Made by a program: the position numbers and the translations under genes. The notes under the pieces are model-generated. The model made no database searches. It saw nothing but the letters and a program-made list of their open reading frames with translations, and had not been told where the DNA came from. From a virus, in the IMG/VR virus record IMGVR_UViG_3300046794_000505, positions 21,777-85,776 of that record: a stretch of DNA of 64,000 bases. One strand, 5' to 3'. Below, in pieces: positions 15,339 to 23,017 of the stretch. Numbering within the stretch: the first letter of the stretch is position 1; every line of letters starts with the position of its first letter.

Positions 15339-16157
15339 ATGAGACCTACAGCTTCATCCCTCGCCGAAGCTCCATTTGCAATTCTGAACTGCCCTTTCGA
15401 CCCCGTTGCCGGAAAGCATTTCATGGATCACGTCCCTAAAGGGGACATCCCAGTCCTCGAAATTCAGACAATGCCCCCCATGCGGAGGATGCCAATCAAT
15501 GGTGATTCGCGCATCGCCGACCGAATTCGGAAGACATTTATTGCCGAAGCGGAGAGTTTTGGAGGCGATATTTACCTCCAGACCATGGGGAATATTGAAT
15601 TCAACGCGCAGCTGATGGTCTATAAATTACCCCTCGGATCCTACTTCCCAAGGGTCCGCGAATGGCTCTATAACGCCTTTGATTCGATGGATCCGGACAA
15701 GGTGTATTTCATTCAATTCACCTCCTATGACGCCATCCAGCTGGCGTTCAAGTTCGTCACGGACTGGGAGGAAGAACGCGGCGCGATCATGCGCCTGGGA
15801 GCCACCTATGAAGGCCGGATCTTGACCCTGCGGGCCTTTAAGCCACGAGTAAAAATGAATCAGTACGAAGCTGAGCGCATGATCAAGCTCGAAAGGAAAT
15901 CAGCGAAAATCGGTGCCGAGAAAGCCAAGGCGGCCAAGAAGCTGGAGAAGGCGCTGGCTGGCCCCACCGTAAAATCTGGCAAGCCCTACCACACGCTGCA
16001 GGCTGGCGAATCAATCACTCTCTACCCTGATACCGGGGCCTTCAGTACGATTTTGAACCTGCGGAATGTGGTCTACCGATACGGGACCATGACCTCCAAA
16101 AAATTCTCCATCTCCAGGAATGAAGATGGTTCAGCCACCATAAAGAGGACGCTTTAA
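15339..16157 (+). CDS. Hypothetical phage protein with C-terminal repeat domain
   Basis: 272 residues, starting at MRPTASSLAEAPFAI after AAAAAAGGACCAACC. The middle is alpha/beta (KVYFIQFTSYDAIQLAFKFV), then a Lys/Ala-rich coiled coil (AEKAKAAKKLEKALAG), then a 55-residue C-terminal unit (YHTLQAGESITLYPDTGAFSTI... ATIKRTL). The last unit recurs at the end of the next protein (YHALKVGEHAYSYPADYGSF... AKVTRIS). I do not recognise it. It is the first gene to the right of the AT-rich region, so may be an early regulator or origin-binding protein. Confidence 0.65.
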   Translation: MRPTASSLAEAPFAILNCPFDPVAGKHFMDHVPKGDIPVLEIQTMPPMRRMPINGDSRIADRIRKTFIAEAESFGGDIYLQTMGNIEFNAQLMVYKLPLGSYFPRVREWLYNAFDSMDPDKVYFIQFTSYDAIQLAFKFVTDWEEERGAIMRLGATYEGRILTLRAFKPRVKMNQYEAERMIKLERKSAKIGAEKAKAAKKLEKALAGPTVKSGKPYHTLQAGESITLYPDTGAFSTILNLRNVVYRYGTMTSKKFSISRNEDGSATIKRTL

Positions 16158-16541
16158 ATGCCCATTGGAATTGAGGCCGAAAACATCATAGCCACCATGA
16201 ACATTGGCGAAACGATGACTCTAGCTATTCCTGATTGGATTCGCCCACTCGGATTTCGCGATGAGGCTATAGCCTACGCATTAAGCCTAGGGAAGAATTT
16301 TTCAGCCATAGTGGATAGCTTGGACCGCACAATGACGGTAACCCGGCTTACCGACATCGGGCGCCTGAGGAAGCCAAGCTATCACGCATTGAAAGTTGGG
16401 GAGCATGCCTATTCTTACCCCGCCGATTATGGAAGCTTCGCTTCCTTCTCCGAAATCGTCAGCCGCTACGCCAAGCACATGGGTTGGGTCTTGGAGGTAT
16501 CAACCACCAAAACAGGCGCCAAAGTCACTCGTATCTCGTAA
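16158..16541 (+). CDS. Hypothetical protein, partial paralogue of its neighbour
   Basis: 127 residues beginning directly after the previous stop. It has two copies of a short alpha/beta unit: an N-terminal one (NIIATMNIGETMTLAIPDW) and a C-terminal one (YHALKVGEHAYSYPADYGSF) matching the C-terminus of the preceding protein. The pattern (polar helix, ALKVGE strand, aromatic turn, helix, strand ending in VTRI) suggests a small repeated fold, perhaps DNA- or protein-binding. Confidence 0.65.
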   Translation: MPIGIEAENIIATMNIGETMTLAIPDWIRPLGFRDEAIAYALSLGKNFSAIVDSLDRTMTVTRLTDIGRLRKPSYHALKVGEHAYSYPADYGSFASFSEIVSRYAKHMGWVLEVSTTKTGAKVTRIS

Positions 16542-16560
16542 TGGGAAATGCGTGGCCGAC

Positions 16561-16595
16561 CCAAAATAAAAAAACCGCCTGGGCGAGAGGCGGTT
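16561..16595 (-). terminator. Rho-independent terminator (leftward)
   Basis: Perfect 8-bp stem AACCGCCT / AGGCGGTT (16573-16595) with a 7-base loop. On the minus strand it is followed by an 8-T run and more Ts. It ends leftward transcription after the 16645-16974 gene, between convergent operons. Confidence 0.85.
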
Positions 16596-16644
16596 AAGGT
16601 ACAGCGGGTCCTGGCGTTCCTGCCAGCGTGGTCACACCGTAGCG

Positions 16645-16974
16645 TCACGAGGTGGCCACGTCCGGCCCGGGGGTCTGGGGGAGCATCTGAACCCAGTGCT
16701 TTTTATTCGTTTCGTCCCGCTCCCATCGCCAACCTGCGCCGTGCAGCATTTTCATTTCTGCTTTGATCAGCTCGTGGAACTCTTCGTGGTACCCCTCACG
16801 CATCGCGCGCAGCCGGAACACTTTCTCATTCTTTAGGATGTCCCGCGCGGCCCGCCACACCTTGTCGGCGACCAGACGCCAGGCGGCGCGCTTGCACTCA
16901 GGCGGGAAGTCCTTCACTGGCAGACGCCCCGCCCAGCACTCATCGGCGACCTTTACCGGATCAGCGACGATCAT
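16645..16974 (-). CDS. Hypothetical phage protein
   Basis: 109 residues, helical and charged, with AAWRLVADKVWRAARDIL and HEEFHELIKAEMKML. Ends just before a strong terminator, so it is the last gene of the leftward unit that includes phaZ. No family recognised. Confidence 0.6.
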   Translation of the reverse strand: MIVADPVKVADECWAGRLPVKDFPPECKRAAWRLVADKVWRAARDILKNEKVFRLRAMREGYHEEFHELIKAEMKMLHGAGWRWERDETNKKHWVQMLPQTPGPDVATS

Positions 16975-17344
16975 TGATCACCTCCTTGAGCAGTCGCTGC
17001 AGCGTTCTCAGCCTGGCGCGAGCGACTTCATCACCAACCTCCTTGATCGCGGCACCCATCAGCGCTTCTGCCTTGGCCAATTGCTTAACGGCCTTTTCAT
17101 AGGCAGTTTTCGGCCGATAACCAGTCAGCGGATTGCGCTCAGCCAGGAGGTTCCAGTAATTGTCTTTGCAGTTGTCGCTGCCGCTATTCGAGCAAAACAC
17201 CGTGTTGTAGCGATTCTTGATGAGTTTGCTCTGGCAGACAGGGCAGCACACTTCAGCGCCGATCGAAGCCGCCTTGACGACCTCATAGCATGCCCTGGCA
17301 TCTGCCGCGCTGCGCGGCTCCGTCTGCATGACATTCGAATCCAT
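16961..17344 (-). CDS. Zinc-ribbon protein
   Basis: 127 residues from MDSNVMQTEP, with ribosome site GGAGG. CCPVCQSKLIKNRYNTVFCSNSGSDNC is a four-Cys metal site, followed by a helical C-terminal half (AVKQLAKAEALMGAAIKEV; ARLRTLQRLLKEV). It overlaps the next gene by 14 bases. Likely nucleic-acid-binding; unknown role. Confidence 0.6.
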   Translation of the reverse strand: MDSNVMQTEPRSAADARACYEVVKAASIGAEVCCPVCQSKLIKNRYNTVFCSNSGSDNCKDNYWNLLAERNPLTGYRPKTAYEKAVKQLAKAEALMGAAIKEVGDEVARARLRTLQRLLKEVINDRR

Positions 17345-17355
17345 GATTGCCTCCA

Positions 17356-18267
17356 TCACTGATTGACGACTGTTGGATTGCGCTCTTCGGTCAGGAATCG
17401 CGTGACCAGCGGCCCGACCGTTTTGGCCTGGGTGACCAGAAATAGATGCCCGTCATTGATGACATGCAGGTCAGCGTTAGGCATGCGCTGGGCCATCCTG
17501 CGCATGTTGACCAGCGGAATCAGCGGGTCATCGTTGCCGGCCAGCACCAGGGTGGGCTGCCTGATCTTGTGCACCCAGTGAATGCTGGTCCACATATACA
17601 CCGCCATCATCTGGTAGTAATAGCCGCGGCCGCCGGAGGATTGCATTTTCTCGGCGTAGGCCGCAGCCAAGGCCTTATCGCTCCGGAACACCCCACCATA
17701 GATGTACGGGGCGATCTTTGCGCCGTATGCCGGGCTCGTATAGCGCAGCGGGCTGGACATCAACCACAGGACCTTGAGTGACGGCGGCACCATAAACACA
17801 CCACAGGATGTCGCCGCGAGGATGAGCTTTTTGCAGCGCAGTGGATGATCAAAGGCGAACTGCTGGGCAAGGAAACCGCCCCACGACACGCCGATCACAT
17901 TGACCTGGCCGTAATCCAGATAGTCCAGCATCTGGGCCACCAGCCGTGCCAGTCCCGAAAACCCATATGGCAGCACTGGCGTTGAGGAGCCCCCCACGCC
18001 AGGTACGTCGAAGGCGATCACCTCCTGTTCACGGTCCAGGGCTTCCATGAACGGGATGACCAATTCCAGACTCGCACCGATACCGTTGAACACCAGCAGC
18101 GGGGTCAGGTGCGAACTGCCAGGGCGAACCAGCGTGCGGATCGACTGCCCATCGATTTCGATGGTACGGATGACCAAGGCTTTAGTCGGAGCACCCCGTC
18201 GATTCGTCTTGCGGCGCTCAGGGACACCAAGTTTTCCTTCGTCGAACGACTCGTTTAGATTGCTCAT
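17356..18267 (-). CDS. phaZ: Intracellular poly(3-hydroxyalkanoate) depolymerase (PhaZ-like)
   Basis: 303-residue alpha/beta hydrolase matching the Pseudomonas medium-chain-length PHA depolymerase PhaZ, which hydrolyses stored polyester in cytoplasmic granules to hydroxyacids. Seen: RPGSSHLTPLLVFNGIGA, IAFDVPGVGGSSTP, DYLDYGQVNVIGVSWGG (Ser128), TLVLAGNDDPLIP (Asp247) and INDGHLFLV (His274). From memory the Pseudomonas putida triad is Ser102/Asp221/His248; all three are offset here by exactly 26, matching a charged N-terminal extension (KLGVPERRKTNRRG). The start overlaps the stop of an HTH gene, so the two are co-transcribed, behind a terminator at 18997. It looks like an auxiliary metabolic gene; granule mobilisation during infection is inferred. 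Confidence 0.9.
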   Translation of the reverse strand: MSNLNESFDEGKLGVPERRKTNRRGAPTKALVIRTIEIDGQSIRTLVRPGSSHLTPLLVFNGIGASLELVIPFMEALDREQEVIAFDVPGVGGSSTPVLPYGFSGLARLVAQMLDYLDYGQVNVIGVSWGGFLAQQFAFDHPLRCKKLILAATSCGVFMVPPSLKVLWLMSSPLRYTSPAYGAKIAPYIYGGVFRSDKALAAAYAEKMQSSGGRGYYYQMMAVYMWTSIHWVHKIRQPTLVLAGNDDPLIPLVNMRRMAQRMPNADLHVINDGHLFLVTQAKTVGPLVTRFLTEERNPTVVNQ

Positions 18268-18986
18268 GATAATCCTTTAGATCTAGACACGACCGGAGTG
18301 GTCAAGGCTTGATGCAGTGTCATGCCACGATGGATCCTGGCGCTAATGGTACCGATGGGAATTCCTGCCGCTGCCGCATGATCCGACAGATTGCGCACTG
18401 CGCCACGGTGTTCGGCGTGTTTACCCTGCTTGCGAAACACTGGGTTCAACCCCTGGGCCACCAGATAGGAGCGCATGGTGGTGACCGAGCAATAACCGAG
18501 GAACGAAGCGGCCTGGGTCTGCGAGTACTTCGACGCGTGCAGATCCAACCATGCGGCGATCGTTATCCCACTGCCCTGCTTGAAGCGCGCGGCCACTGGC
18601 AAATAGGTCGTTGCCGACCATGGGTTATCACCGGGTCGCTTCGCCAAGTAGCGATAAAGTGCCCGGGCGTCGTACTCGAGTCGCTTCGCGGTCGCGTTGA
18701 TAGACAACCCTTCTGCCTGCAGGTCGGCCAGCACCTCATCAAACAGCTTGCCGTATTGCATTTCGATGGCCAGTCGCCGCGGCGCGATCAGGATTGACGG
18801 GTTATCGCCGCCGGCGCGTTTCGCATAGCCGAGTGCTTCTGATAGTTTCCAGCCGCGAGCTTTGCGCGATCGCACAGTCGAAGGGGATAAGCCTTGGCGT
18901 GCGGCGTGCTCTGGAATTGTCCCAACAAACCCGCCCAGGTCGTAGGAGAAATAATCCATGTCGCGTTTTTTCTTCACTGATTCCAT
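18264..18986 (-). CDS. Multi-HTH DNA-binding protein upstream of phaZ
   Basis: 240 residues with three helix-turn-helix-like segments: IPEHAARQGLSPSTVRSRKARGW (18-40), GLSINATAKRLEYDARALYRYLAKR (about 93-117) and NLSDHAAAAGIPIGTISARIHRGM near the C-terminus. Tandem HTHs of this kind are common in phage homing-type or regulatory proteins. Start could be ATG 18986 or ATG 18959. It overlaps phaZ by 4 bases and may regulate it or its own promoter. It follows a terminator by only a few bases. Confidence 0.65.
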   Translation of the reverse strand: MESVKKKRDMDYFSYDLGGFVGTIPEHAARQGLSPSTVRSRKARGWKLSEALGYAKRAGGDNPSILIAPRRLAIEMQYGKLFDEVLADLQAEGLSINATAKRLEYDARALYRYLAKRPGDNPWSATTYLPVAARFKQGSGITIAAWLDLHASKYSQTQAASFLGYCSVTTMRSYLVAQGLNPVFRKQGKHAEHRGAVRNLSDHAAAAGIPIGTISARIHRGMTLHQALTTPVVSRSKGLS

Positions 18987-18995
18987 GGTCCATTC

Positions 18996-19022
18996 TCAAA
19001 AATCGCCCGGTGTCACCCGGGC
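18996..19022 (-). terminator. Probable Rho-independent terminator (leftward)
   Basis: 6-bp stem GCCCGG / CCGGGC (19005-19022) with a 6-base loop, followed on the minus strand by GATTTTTG. It lies between the 19029 gene and the HTH-phaZ pair, only 10 bases before the HTH start, leaving no room for a normal promoter between them. Confidence 0.65.
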
Positions 19023-19028
19023 TTGATG

Positions 19029-19358
19029 TCAGAGGTACAGCGGCTGATTGATGTAGCGGGCCAGGCGATTGTCGATTTCACGGATGGCGCTGACCACATG
19101 GTGAACAGGGAAAAAGGCGTTTATCAGTTCCGTTCTCGTCACCACATAGGACTCGAGCCGCCGCTCATCACCATCTTTGTACAAGCCACAAATCCAATAG
19201 TTGTCGTACCGATCGCGCTGCACGAAGTAGGTGGTCAGTTTGGCATGATCTGGGCAACGGTGATCCTGGAGCCCAAGAGGCTCAACGTTCCATTCATGAT
19301 CCCTTCGCGAATCTGACTCTGCGAAAACTTGACCTGCTTTGGATTGGTTGACAGGCAT
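19029..19358 (-). CDS. Hypothetical phage protein, start uncertain
   Basis: The frame ends LARYINQPLYL and has coding character from about residue 40 on (LTTYFVQRDRYDNYWICGLYKDGDERRLES). The only ATG in range (19358) overlaps the next gene upstream by 124 bases, so an internal GTG at about 19222, or another weak start near the upstream stop at 19235, is more likely. Function unknown. Confidence 0.5.
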   Translation of the reverse strand: MPVNQSKAGQVFAESDSRRDHEWNVEPLGLQDHRCPDHAKLTTYFVQRDRYDNYWICGLYKDGDERRLESYVVTRTELINAFFPVHHVVSAIREIDNRLARYINQPLYL

Positions 19359-19480
19359 TGGTAGATCTCCAGCGAGGCAGCGTCGACCTCCGAAAACGGA
19401 ATGGCATAGACGTGCTGTTCGGTGATGCCGCGCATTTTCAGGTCGCGACGGATACGGTTCAGGTCGGTGATGATGCTCAT
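19235..19480 (-). CDS. Hypothetical phage protein
   Basis: 81 residues: SIITDLNRIRRDLKMRGITEQHVYAIPFSEVDAASLEIYQCL and a C-terminal IREGIMNGTLSLLGSRITVA. Mixed alpha/beta; unknown. The start overlaps the stop of the upstream gene. Confidence 0.65.
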   Translation of the reverse strand: MSIITDLNRIRRDLKMRGITEQHVYAIPFSEVDAASLEIYQCLSTNPKQVKFSQSQIREGIMNGTLSLLGSRITVAQIMPN

Positions 19481-19887
19481 GCGTCACCTGGTGGAAGTGG
19501 TTGCGTGCGGACCCAGGTGCCTTCTCCGATTTTCCGCCAGCCGCCCGCCTCACGGCAGTTGTCGCGAACATCACGGAAACGATCATTGCAGAGGCTTGGC
19601 GACTCGGCATACAGCAACGTCAGTTCGCTCCAGATCGGTACCAGCGGCGCCCACTGAGGACAGGCCTCTACAACGGCCGGCAGATACTCGTGCAGCTCCG
19701 GCACCTGGGACAGCAGGCGAAGGCAACGACCGAAGTCATCGGCATCATGCGGACAGTCGAATGACACTCGGCCCCCATCATGTTTAATGCCTAGCGCGAC
19801 ACGGGCGATCGTCGACGCTGATACACCGGTGGTCCCGCTCAAAGCCCAGAGGGCGATACGTTTGTTTGCATCAGTTGAGAGATTCAC
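19477..19887 (-). CDS. Hypothetical phage protein
   Basis: 136 residues, GTG start overlapping the upstream stop. DANKRIALWALSGTTGVSASTIARVALG is HTH-like, followed by YDxDF-like CPHDADDFGRCLRLLSQVPEL and a Trp-rich middle. The second part resembles short phage proteins often found next to ASCH-domain proteins; no function known. Confidence 0.6.
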   Translation of the reverse strand: MNLSTDANKRIALWALSGTTGVSASTIARVALGIKHDGGRVSFDCPHDADDFGRCLRLLSQVPELHEYLPAVVEACPQWAPLVPIWSELTLLYAESPSLCNDRFRDVRDNCREAGGWRKIGEGTWVRTQPLPPGDA

Positions 19888-20387
19888 AACTCACCCCTTG
19901 GCGCCCGCACCCAGCCAGCGGCGCGCATGCGCTCCTCATCCAGCACTTCGAGTTCGAGCGGTGACGAAATGCACAAAACCAGCGTGTTCGGCGCGCGGTT
20001 GCGTCGGATTGCACGATGGAACTCGTTCAGCTCAGTATGGTGCTCAGGTTTGAAGTCACCGACCAAGGCCACCGCGACCGAGTCTTCGTGCACCTCGACG
20101 ATTCGCGCTGACGCGATCGCTTGAGCCGCGCGCAGACGATTGATCAACTCCAGCACCACCGGCGCGTGCCGCCGCTCCTGTTCCTGCCAGGCCCACAAGC
20201 AATGAAGGCGGTAGTTTTCAGTAGCTGCATCGTCCGAGTAAAACGAACGCATCCACGCGTCCAGCTCATCGTTGGTTTTCACCAGGAACGCAGTACTGCG
20301 CGGTCCGTTCACACCTGTATTATCTTCAGCTGCCGCTTTCGCCGCTGCCTCGAGCGCATCTAAATCCAACACGATAGCGGTGGTCAT
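19884..20387 (-). CDS. Hypothetical phage protein
   Basis: 167 residues from MTTAIVLDLDALEAAAKAA, with a strong ribosome site AGGAGG. Helical N-terminus and a beta-rich C-terminal half (SARIVEVHEDSVAVALVGDF; TLVLCISSPLELEV). No family recognised. Confidence 0.65.
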   Translation of the reverse strand: MTTAIVLDLDALEAAAKAAAEDNTGVNGPRSTAFLVKTNDELDAWMRSFYSDDAATENYRLHCLWAWQEQERRHAPVVLELINRLRAAQAIASARIVEVHEDSVAVALVGDFKPEHHTELNEFHRAIRRNRAPNTLVLCISSPLELEVLDEERMRAAGWVRAPRGEL

Positions 20388-20752
20388 TGCACACCTCCTT
20401 TGCGGGCAGCGAGCATGGCATCGGCCCAAGCGGCTGGCCACTGGAGTAGACGCTGCTGGTCACGAGCTCTATTCCAAGCTAGGACCGCCGAAGTCATTCC
20501 CCACCATAAGCGATCATCAGCGCTTTCATCATCCATATTCCGCCAGAATTGCCACCAACGTTTTGGTGAAGTCCAAGTCTCAGGAGGCTCAGGATATGGT
20601 TCCGAAAACTCAGGCTGAAACCAATCCTGCGGCTTAGCCGGGGCATGAGCGATGAAATAATCACGTATGGTTATTCCTTGATTTTCCGGAAGGGTATATT
20701 CATTCGGAAACGCCGGACCACTATTGTCCAGCACTACTGTTTTTTCGGTCAT
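20384..20752 (-). CDS. Hypothetical phage protein (GPAFP family)
   Basis: 122 residues starting MTEKTVVLDNSGPAFPNEY after AAGGAATGATC. GPAFP...GITIRDYFIAHAP is a signature shared by many short phage proteins, here followed by a Pro/Trp-rich insertion and a helical DRLWWGMTSAVLAWNRARDQQ segment. No biochemical role is known to me. Confidence 0.65.
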   Translation of the reverse strand: MTEKTVVLDNSGPAFPNEYTLPENQGITIRDYFIAHAPAKPQDWFQPEFSEPYPEPPETWTSPKRWWQFWRNMDDESADDRLWWGMTSAVLAWNRARDQQRLLQWPAAWADAMLAARKGGVQ

Positions 20753-20842
20753 GATCATTCCTTTCTCAGTTGATTATTGGTTTACGCCAGATCACTCATC
20801 GCTAAAAGACGCCCAAGCTGATTTTTCCGCTGCGCTCAATTC

Positions 20843-21529
20843 TCATGCGACCACCTTGAAATTTACGCACCAGACCCACGGGTTGGCATCCCAGTCGCCG
20901 CCGGTGGATTCCCACAACCGCTTGAACGCGATTTTTGCATCGGTGTAATCACCCGATGGGGTGAGGTAGATTCCGGGGAAACGGTCAGACTCTACGATCC
21001 CTTCGGCCACCGCCTGCTCCTCACTGATATCCTGCAACCGCTCGACGCGAACATCCGTGATTTCCAGCAGGATCCGGCAAGCCGCCCGAGGCATGTGAAT
21101 TGATGGCCGCATCTTGCCGACCCAGTCCGGGACGCAGATGTTGTCTTCGTTGACGTAGGTGCCGGTGTTGTCTTTGGACCGCGAACCACCAGCGGCGTAG
21201 TAGGTGGTTAGACCACGGTCATAGTCGAGGTCACGGGGCTTGATCCCGTCATGAATTTTGCTGACTTGGTAGGACTCACGGATCCACAAGTGATCGCCGA
21301 CCTTGCCAAACGGACAACGAGCATCGAAGCGATGCTCAAACTCTTCGCCATGAGAAAACTCAGCGGTACCAGATTTTTTGCCGACCCCTTCCAGCCTGTA
21401 GATGTCAGGCATATTCAGGTTCAGCTCATCGAGCCCATGAGGGCGCCGCGTCACCGTCTTCCGGCCTTCCAGGATGGCGCGCACCATAGGAGCTGAGAAC
21501 AGGATCGGGCGTTCGTTGATCTTGGTCAT
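20843..21529 (-). CDS. ASCH-like phage protein
   Basis: 228 residues. RPILFSAPMVRAILEGRKTVTRR at the N-terminus and RILLEITDVRVERLQDISEEQAVAEGI in the second half are the landmarks of a phage family often annotated as morphogenetic or ASCH-domain protein. The ASCH fold (PUA-like) is associated with RNA or modified-base binding. A WESTGG motif near the end is typical. Function not established. Confidence 0.75.
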   Translation of the reverse strand: MTKINERPILFSAPMVRAILEGRKTVTRRPHGLDELNLNMPDIYRLEGVGKKSGTAEFSHGEEFEHRFDARCPFGKVGDHLWIRESYQVSKIHDGIKPRDLDYDRGLTTYYAAGGSRSKDNTGTYVNEDNICVPDWVGKMRPSIHMPRAACRILLEITDVRVERLQDISEEQAVAEGIVESDRFPGIYLTPSGDYTDAKIAFKRLWESTGGDWDANPWVWCVNFKVVA

Positions 21530-21990
21530 GACTTCACCTTCCCTGCCTCGACCCCAGCCTCATAGGCTCCTTCCATCAGTTCTTCAATGCCCAATTCATG
21601 CTGCATCCCAGCTTTCCCATGATCTTCAAACCATTGGCTAAAGTTGGGACTCGGATCATATTGGGCCGGGATAACTTGCGCCCGAAACATCGCCTGCAAT
21701 TTCTTGGCGATATCGACACCGGCCAGGTCGTAGTCGCAGTCATCTTCCTCGGCTGACGCCCAAACGACTGCGTGGTACTCGGCCAGCAGGCTATCGAAGT
21801 CGAGTGATCCGCTGCCCTTCGGCTGTTCGAGCAAGTGCTCATCGATAGGCTTGGCAAGAAGGGCACGAATCTCTTCCATCGCTTTCCAGGCATCCACCAG
21901 CTGCAACGCATTGGAACCCATGCTGGCATCGCCTTTTACAACTCGTTGCAGCAACTTCCTTGGAACCCCATCAATCGTTTGGCTGTTCAT
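21526..21990 (-). CDS. Hypothetical phage protein
   Basis: 154 residues, acidic; LQLVDAWKAMEEIRALLAKPIDE resembles helical segments of restriction-alleviation-type phage proteins, and SPNFSQWFEDHGKAG...ELMEGAYEAGVEAG at the C-terminus is common in phage hypotheticals with an AYxAG tail motif. ATGA-coupled to both neighbours. Confidence 0.6.
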   Translation of the reverse strand: MNSQTIDGVPRKLLQRVVKGDASMGSNALQLVDAWKAMEEIRALLAKPIDEHLLEQPKGSGSLDFDSLLAEYHAVVWASAEEDDCDYDLAGVDIAKKLQAMFRAQVIPAQYDPSPNFSQWFEDHGKAGMQHELGIEELMEGAYEAGVEAGKVKS

Positions 21991-22135
21991 CCTTCACCTT
22001 TTCCTTACACGTTGGGCAGCTTGCGTGGTGCAGCTGCGAATAGTTGGTCTGGCAGACTGCGCAGTACGTCACCCGCATGCGCTGCAATGCTGACACGGCC
22101 CTACGGCCTTTTCTGTCGATGATGATGCGGCCCAT
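21971..22135 (-). CDS. Small zinc-ribbon protein (54 aa)
   Basis: ATG at 22135 preceded by AAAAGGCG; stop overlaps the downstream start. Four Cys in two pairs (YCAVCQTNYS and SCPTCKEK) form a likely zinc ribbon, with a basic N-terminus (DRKGRRAV). It lies directly after a terminator and is the first gene of its unit. Confidence 0.6.
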   Translation of the reverse strand: MGRIIIDRKGRRAVSALQRMRVTYCAVCQTNYSQLHHASCPTCKEKVKDEQPND

Positions 22136-22202
22136 GCTGACGCCTTTTCGTTGTATTGTTGCTGAAGCTTACAGCCATAACACCAAAAAGCAAATACACA
22201 GA

Positions 22203-22234
22203 CATGAAAAAACCCGGCGCGGAACCGGGTTTTT
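22203..22234. terminator. Bidirectional Rho-independent terminator
   Basis: Perfect 10-bp stem AAAAACCCGG / CCGGGTTTTT (22208-22234) with a 7-base loop. T runs are present on both strands. It ends leftward transcription after the 22251-22703 gene. Confidence 0.85.
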
Positions 22235-22250
22235 GTCCTGCTGTCGGCGC

Positions 22251-22703
22251 TTACAGTTCGCCGACTGGCTCTTCTGCTGCGACTGCCGTCTGCGACTGTT
22301 TGCTGAATCCGATCAGAGCCGTGTCGGCCCAGACTTCAGCCGTTTTCGGCCCAGCAAATTCTGACCTCGATGCCGCCAAGCCGCCCATGTACCCGTCAAC
22401 GATCAGCTTTCGCACATCGCCGGCGAGCGCTTCCAGGGCCAGGGCCTGCTCAGCACCACGCAACAGGAAAAACCCCGTTGGCGTTGCCTCGATTACCCCA
22501 TCCTGCTCTTCGATCATTGCGGCGATCTGCACGAGCATCATGCCTTCGGTGATAGCCCCATCCAGGGCGATATTGATCGCGCTGAATACCCGATGAGCCG
22601 GGACGGCGGGAGAGTTCACCATTTGGCCGTCAATTTCACCTTCGACCGCTTCAGCAGCCGGCCGGATCGCGGTATACGGGATGTAGTAGAGATGTTCGCT
22701 CAA
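22251..22703 (-). CDS. Hypothetical phage protein
   Basis: 150 residues with an apparent TTG start (22703) overlapping the upstream TGA. Contains helices (FSAINIALDGAITEGMMLVQI; ALALEALAGDVRKLIVDGY) and an acidic C-terminus. Last gene of the replication operon before a strong terminator. Unknown. Confidence 0.6.
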   Translation of the reverse strand: MSEHLYYIPYTAIRPAAEAVEGEIDGQMVNSPAVPAHRVFSAINIALDGAITEGMMLVQIAAMIEEQDGVIEATPTGFFLLRGAEQALALEALAGDVRKLIVDGYMGGLAASRSEFAGPKTAEVWADTALIGFSKQSQTAVAAEEPVGEL

Positions 22704-23017
22704 TTTAAAATTTCCTTGTCTTCAATCACGCCCGCCGGGAGGTGGGCGCGGTGGGTTCGGCTCTCGATAACATCGTGAACCAGTTCGGATGCGGTGGCCA
22801 TTGTGGCAGCCGCAGAGGATAAATCGGCAAGAGTTTTCTGCATGCGGTTGTGGTCGCACAGCAGCTCGATGATGGCGATGGCGATCGGGCCGATACCGTC
22901 ACGGATGAGCGCCGCGTGCAGCTCACGCTCAAAATTTGAATAAACGTCGGCCGGTTTCATCAGTCGATTCGTCGCCACAAGCAAGCCAGCAAATTTGTTC
23001 TTATGATCGATCCTCAT
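22700..23017 (-). CDS. Hypothetical helical protein
   Basis: 105 residues, mostly helix (VYSNFERELHAALIRDGIGPIAIAIIELLCDHN). It overlaps rdgC upstream by four bases and is coupled to the next gene. Unknown family. Confidence 0.6.
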   Translation of the reverse strand: MRIDHKNKFAGLLVATNRLMKPADVYSNFERELHAALIRDGIGPIAIAIIELLCDHNRMQKTLADLSSAAATMATASELVHDVIESRTHRAHLPAGVIEDKEILN

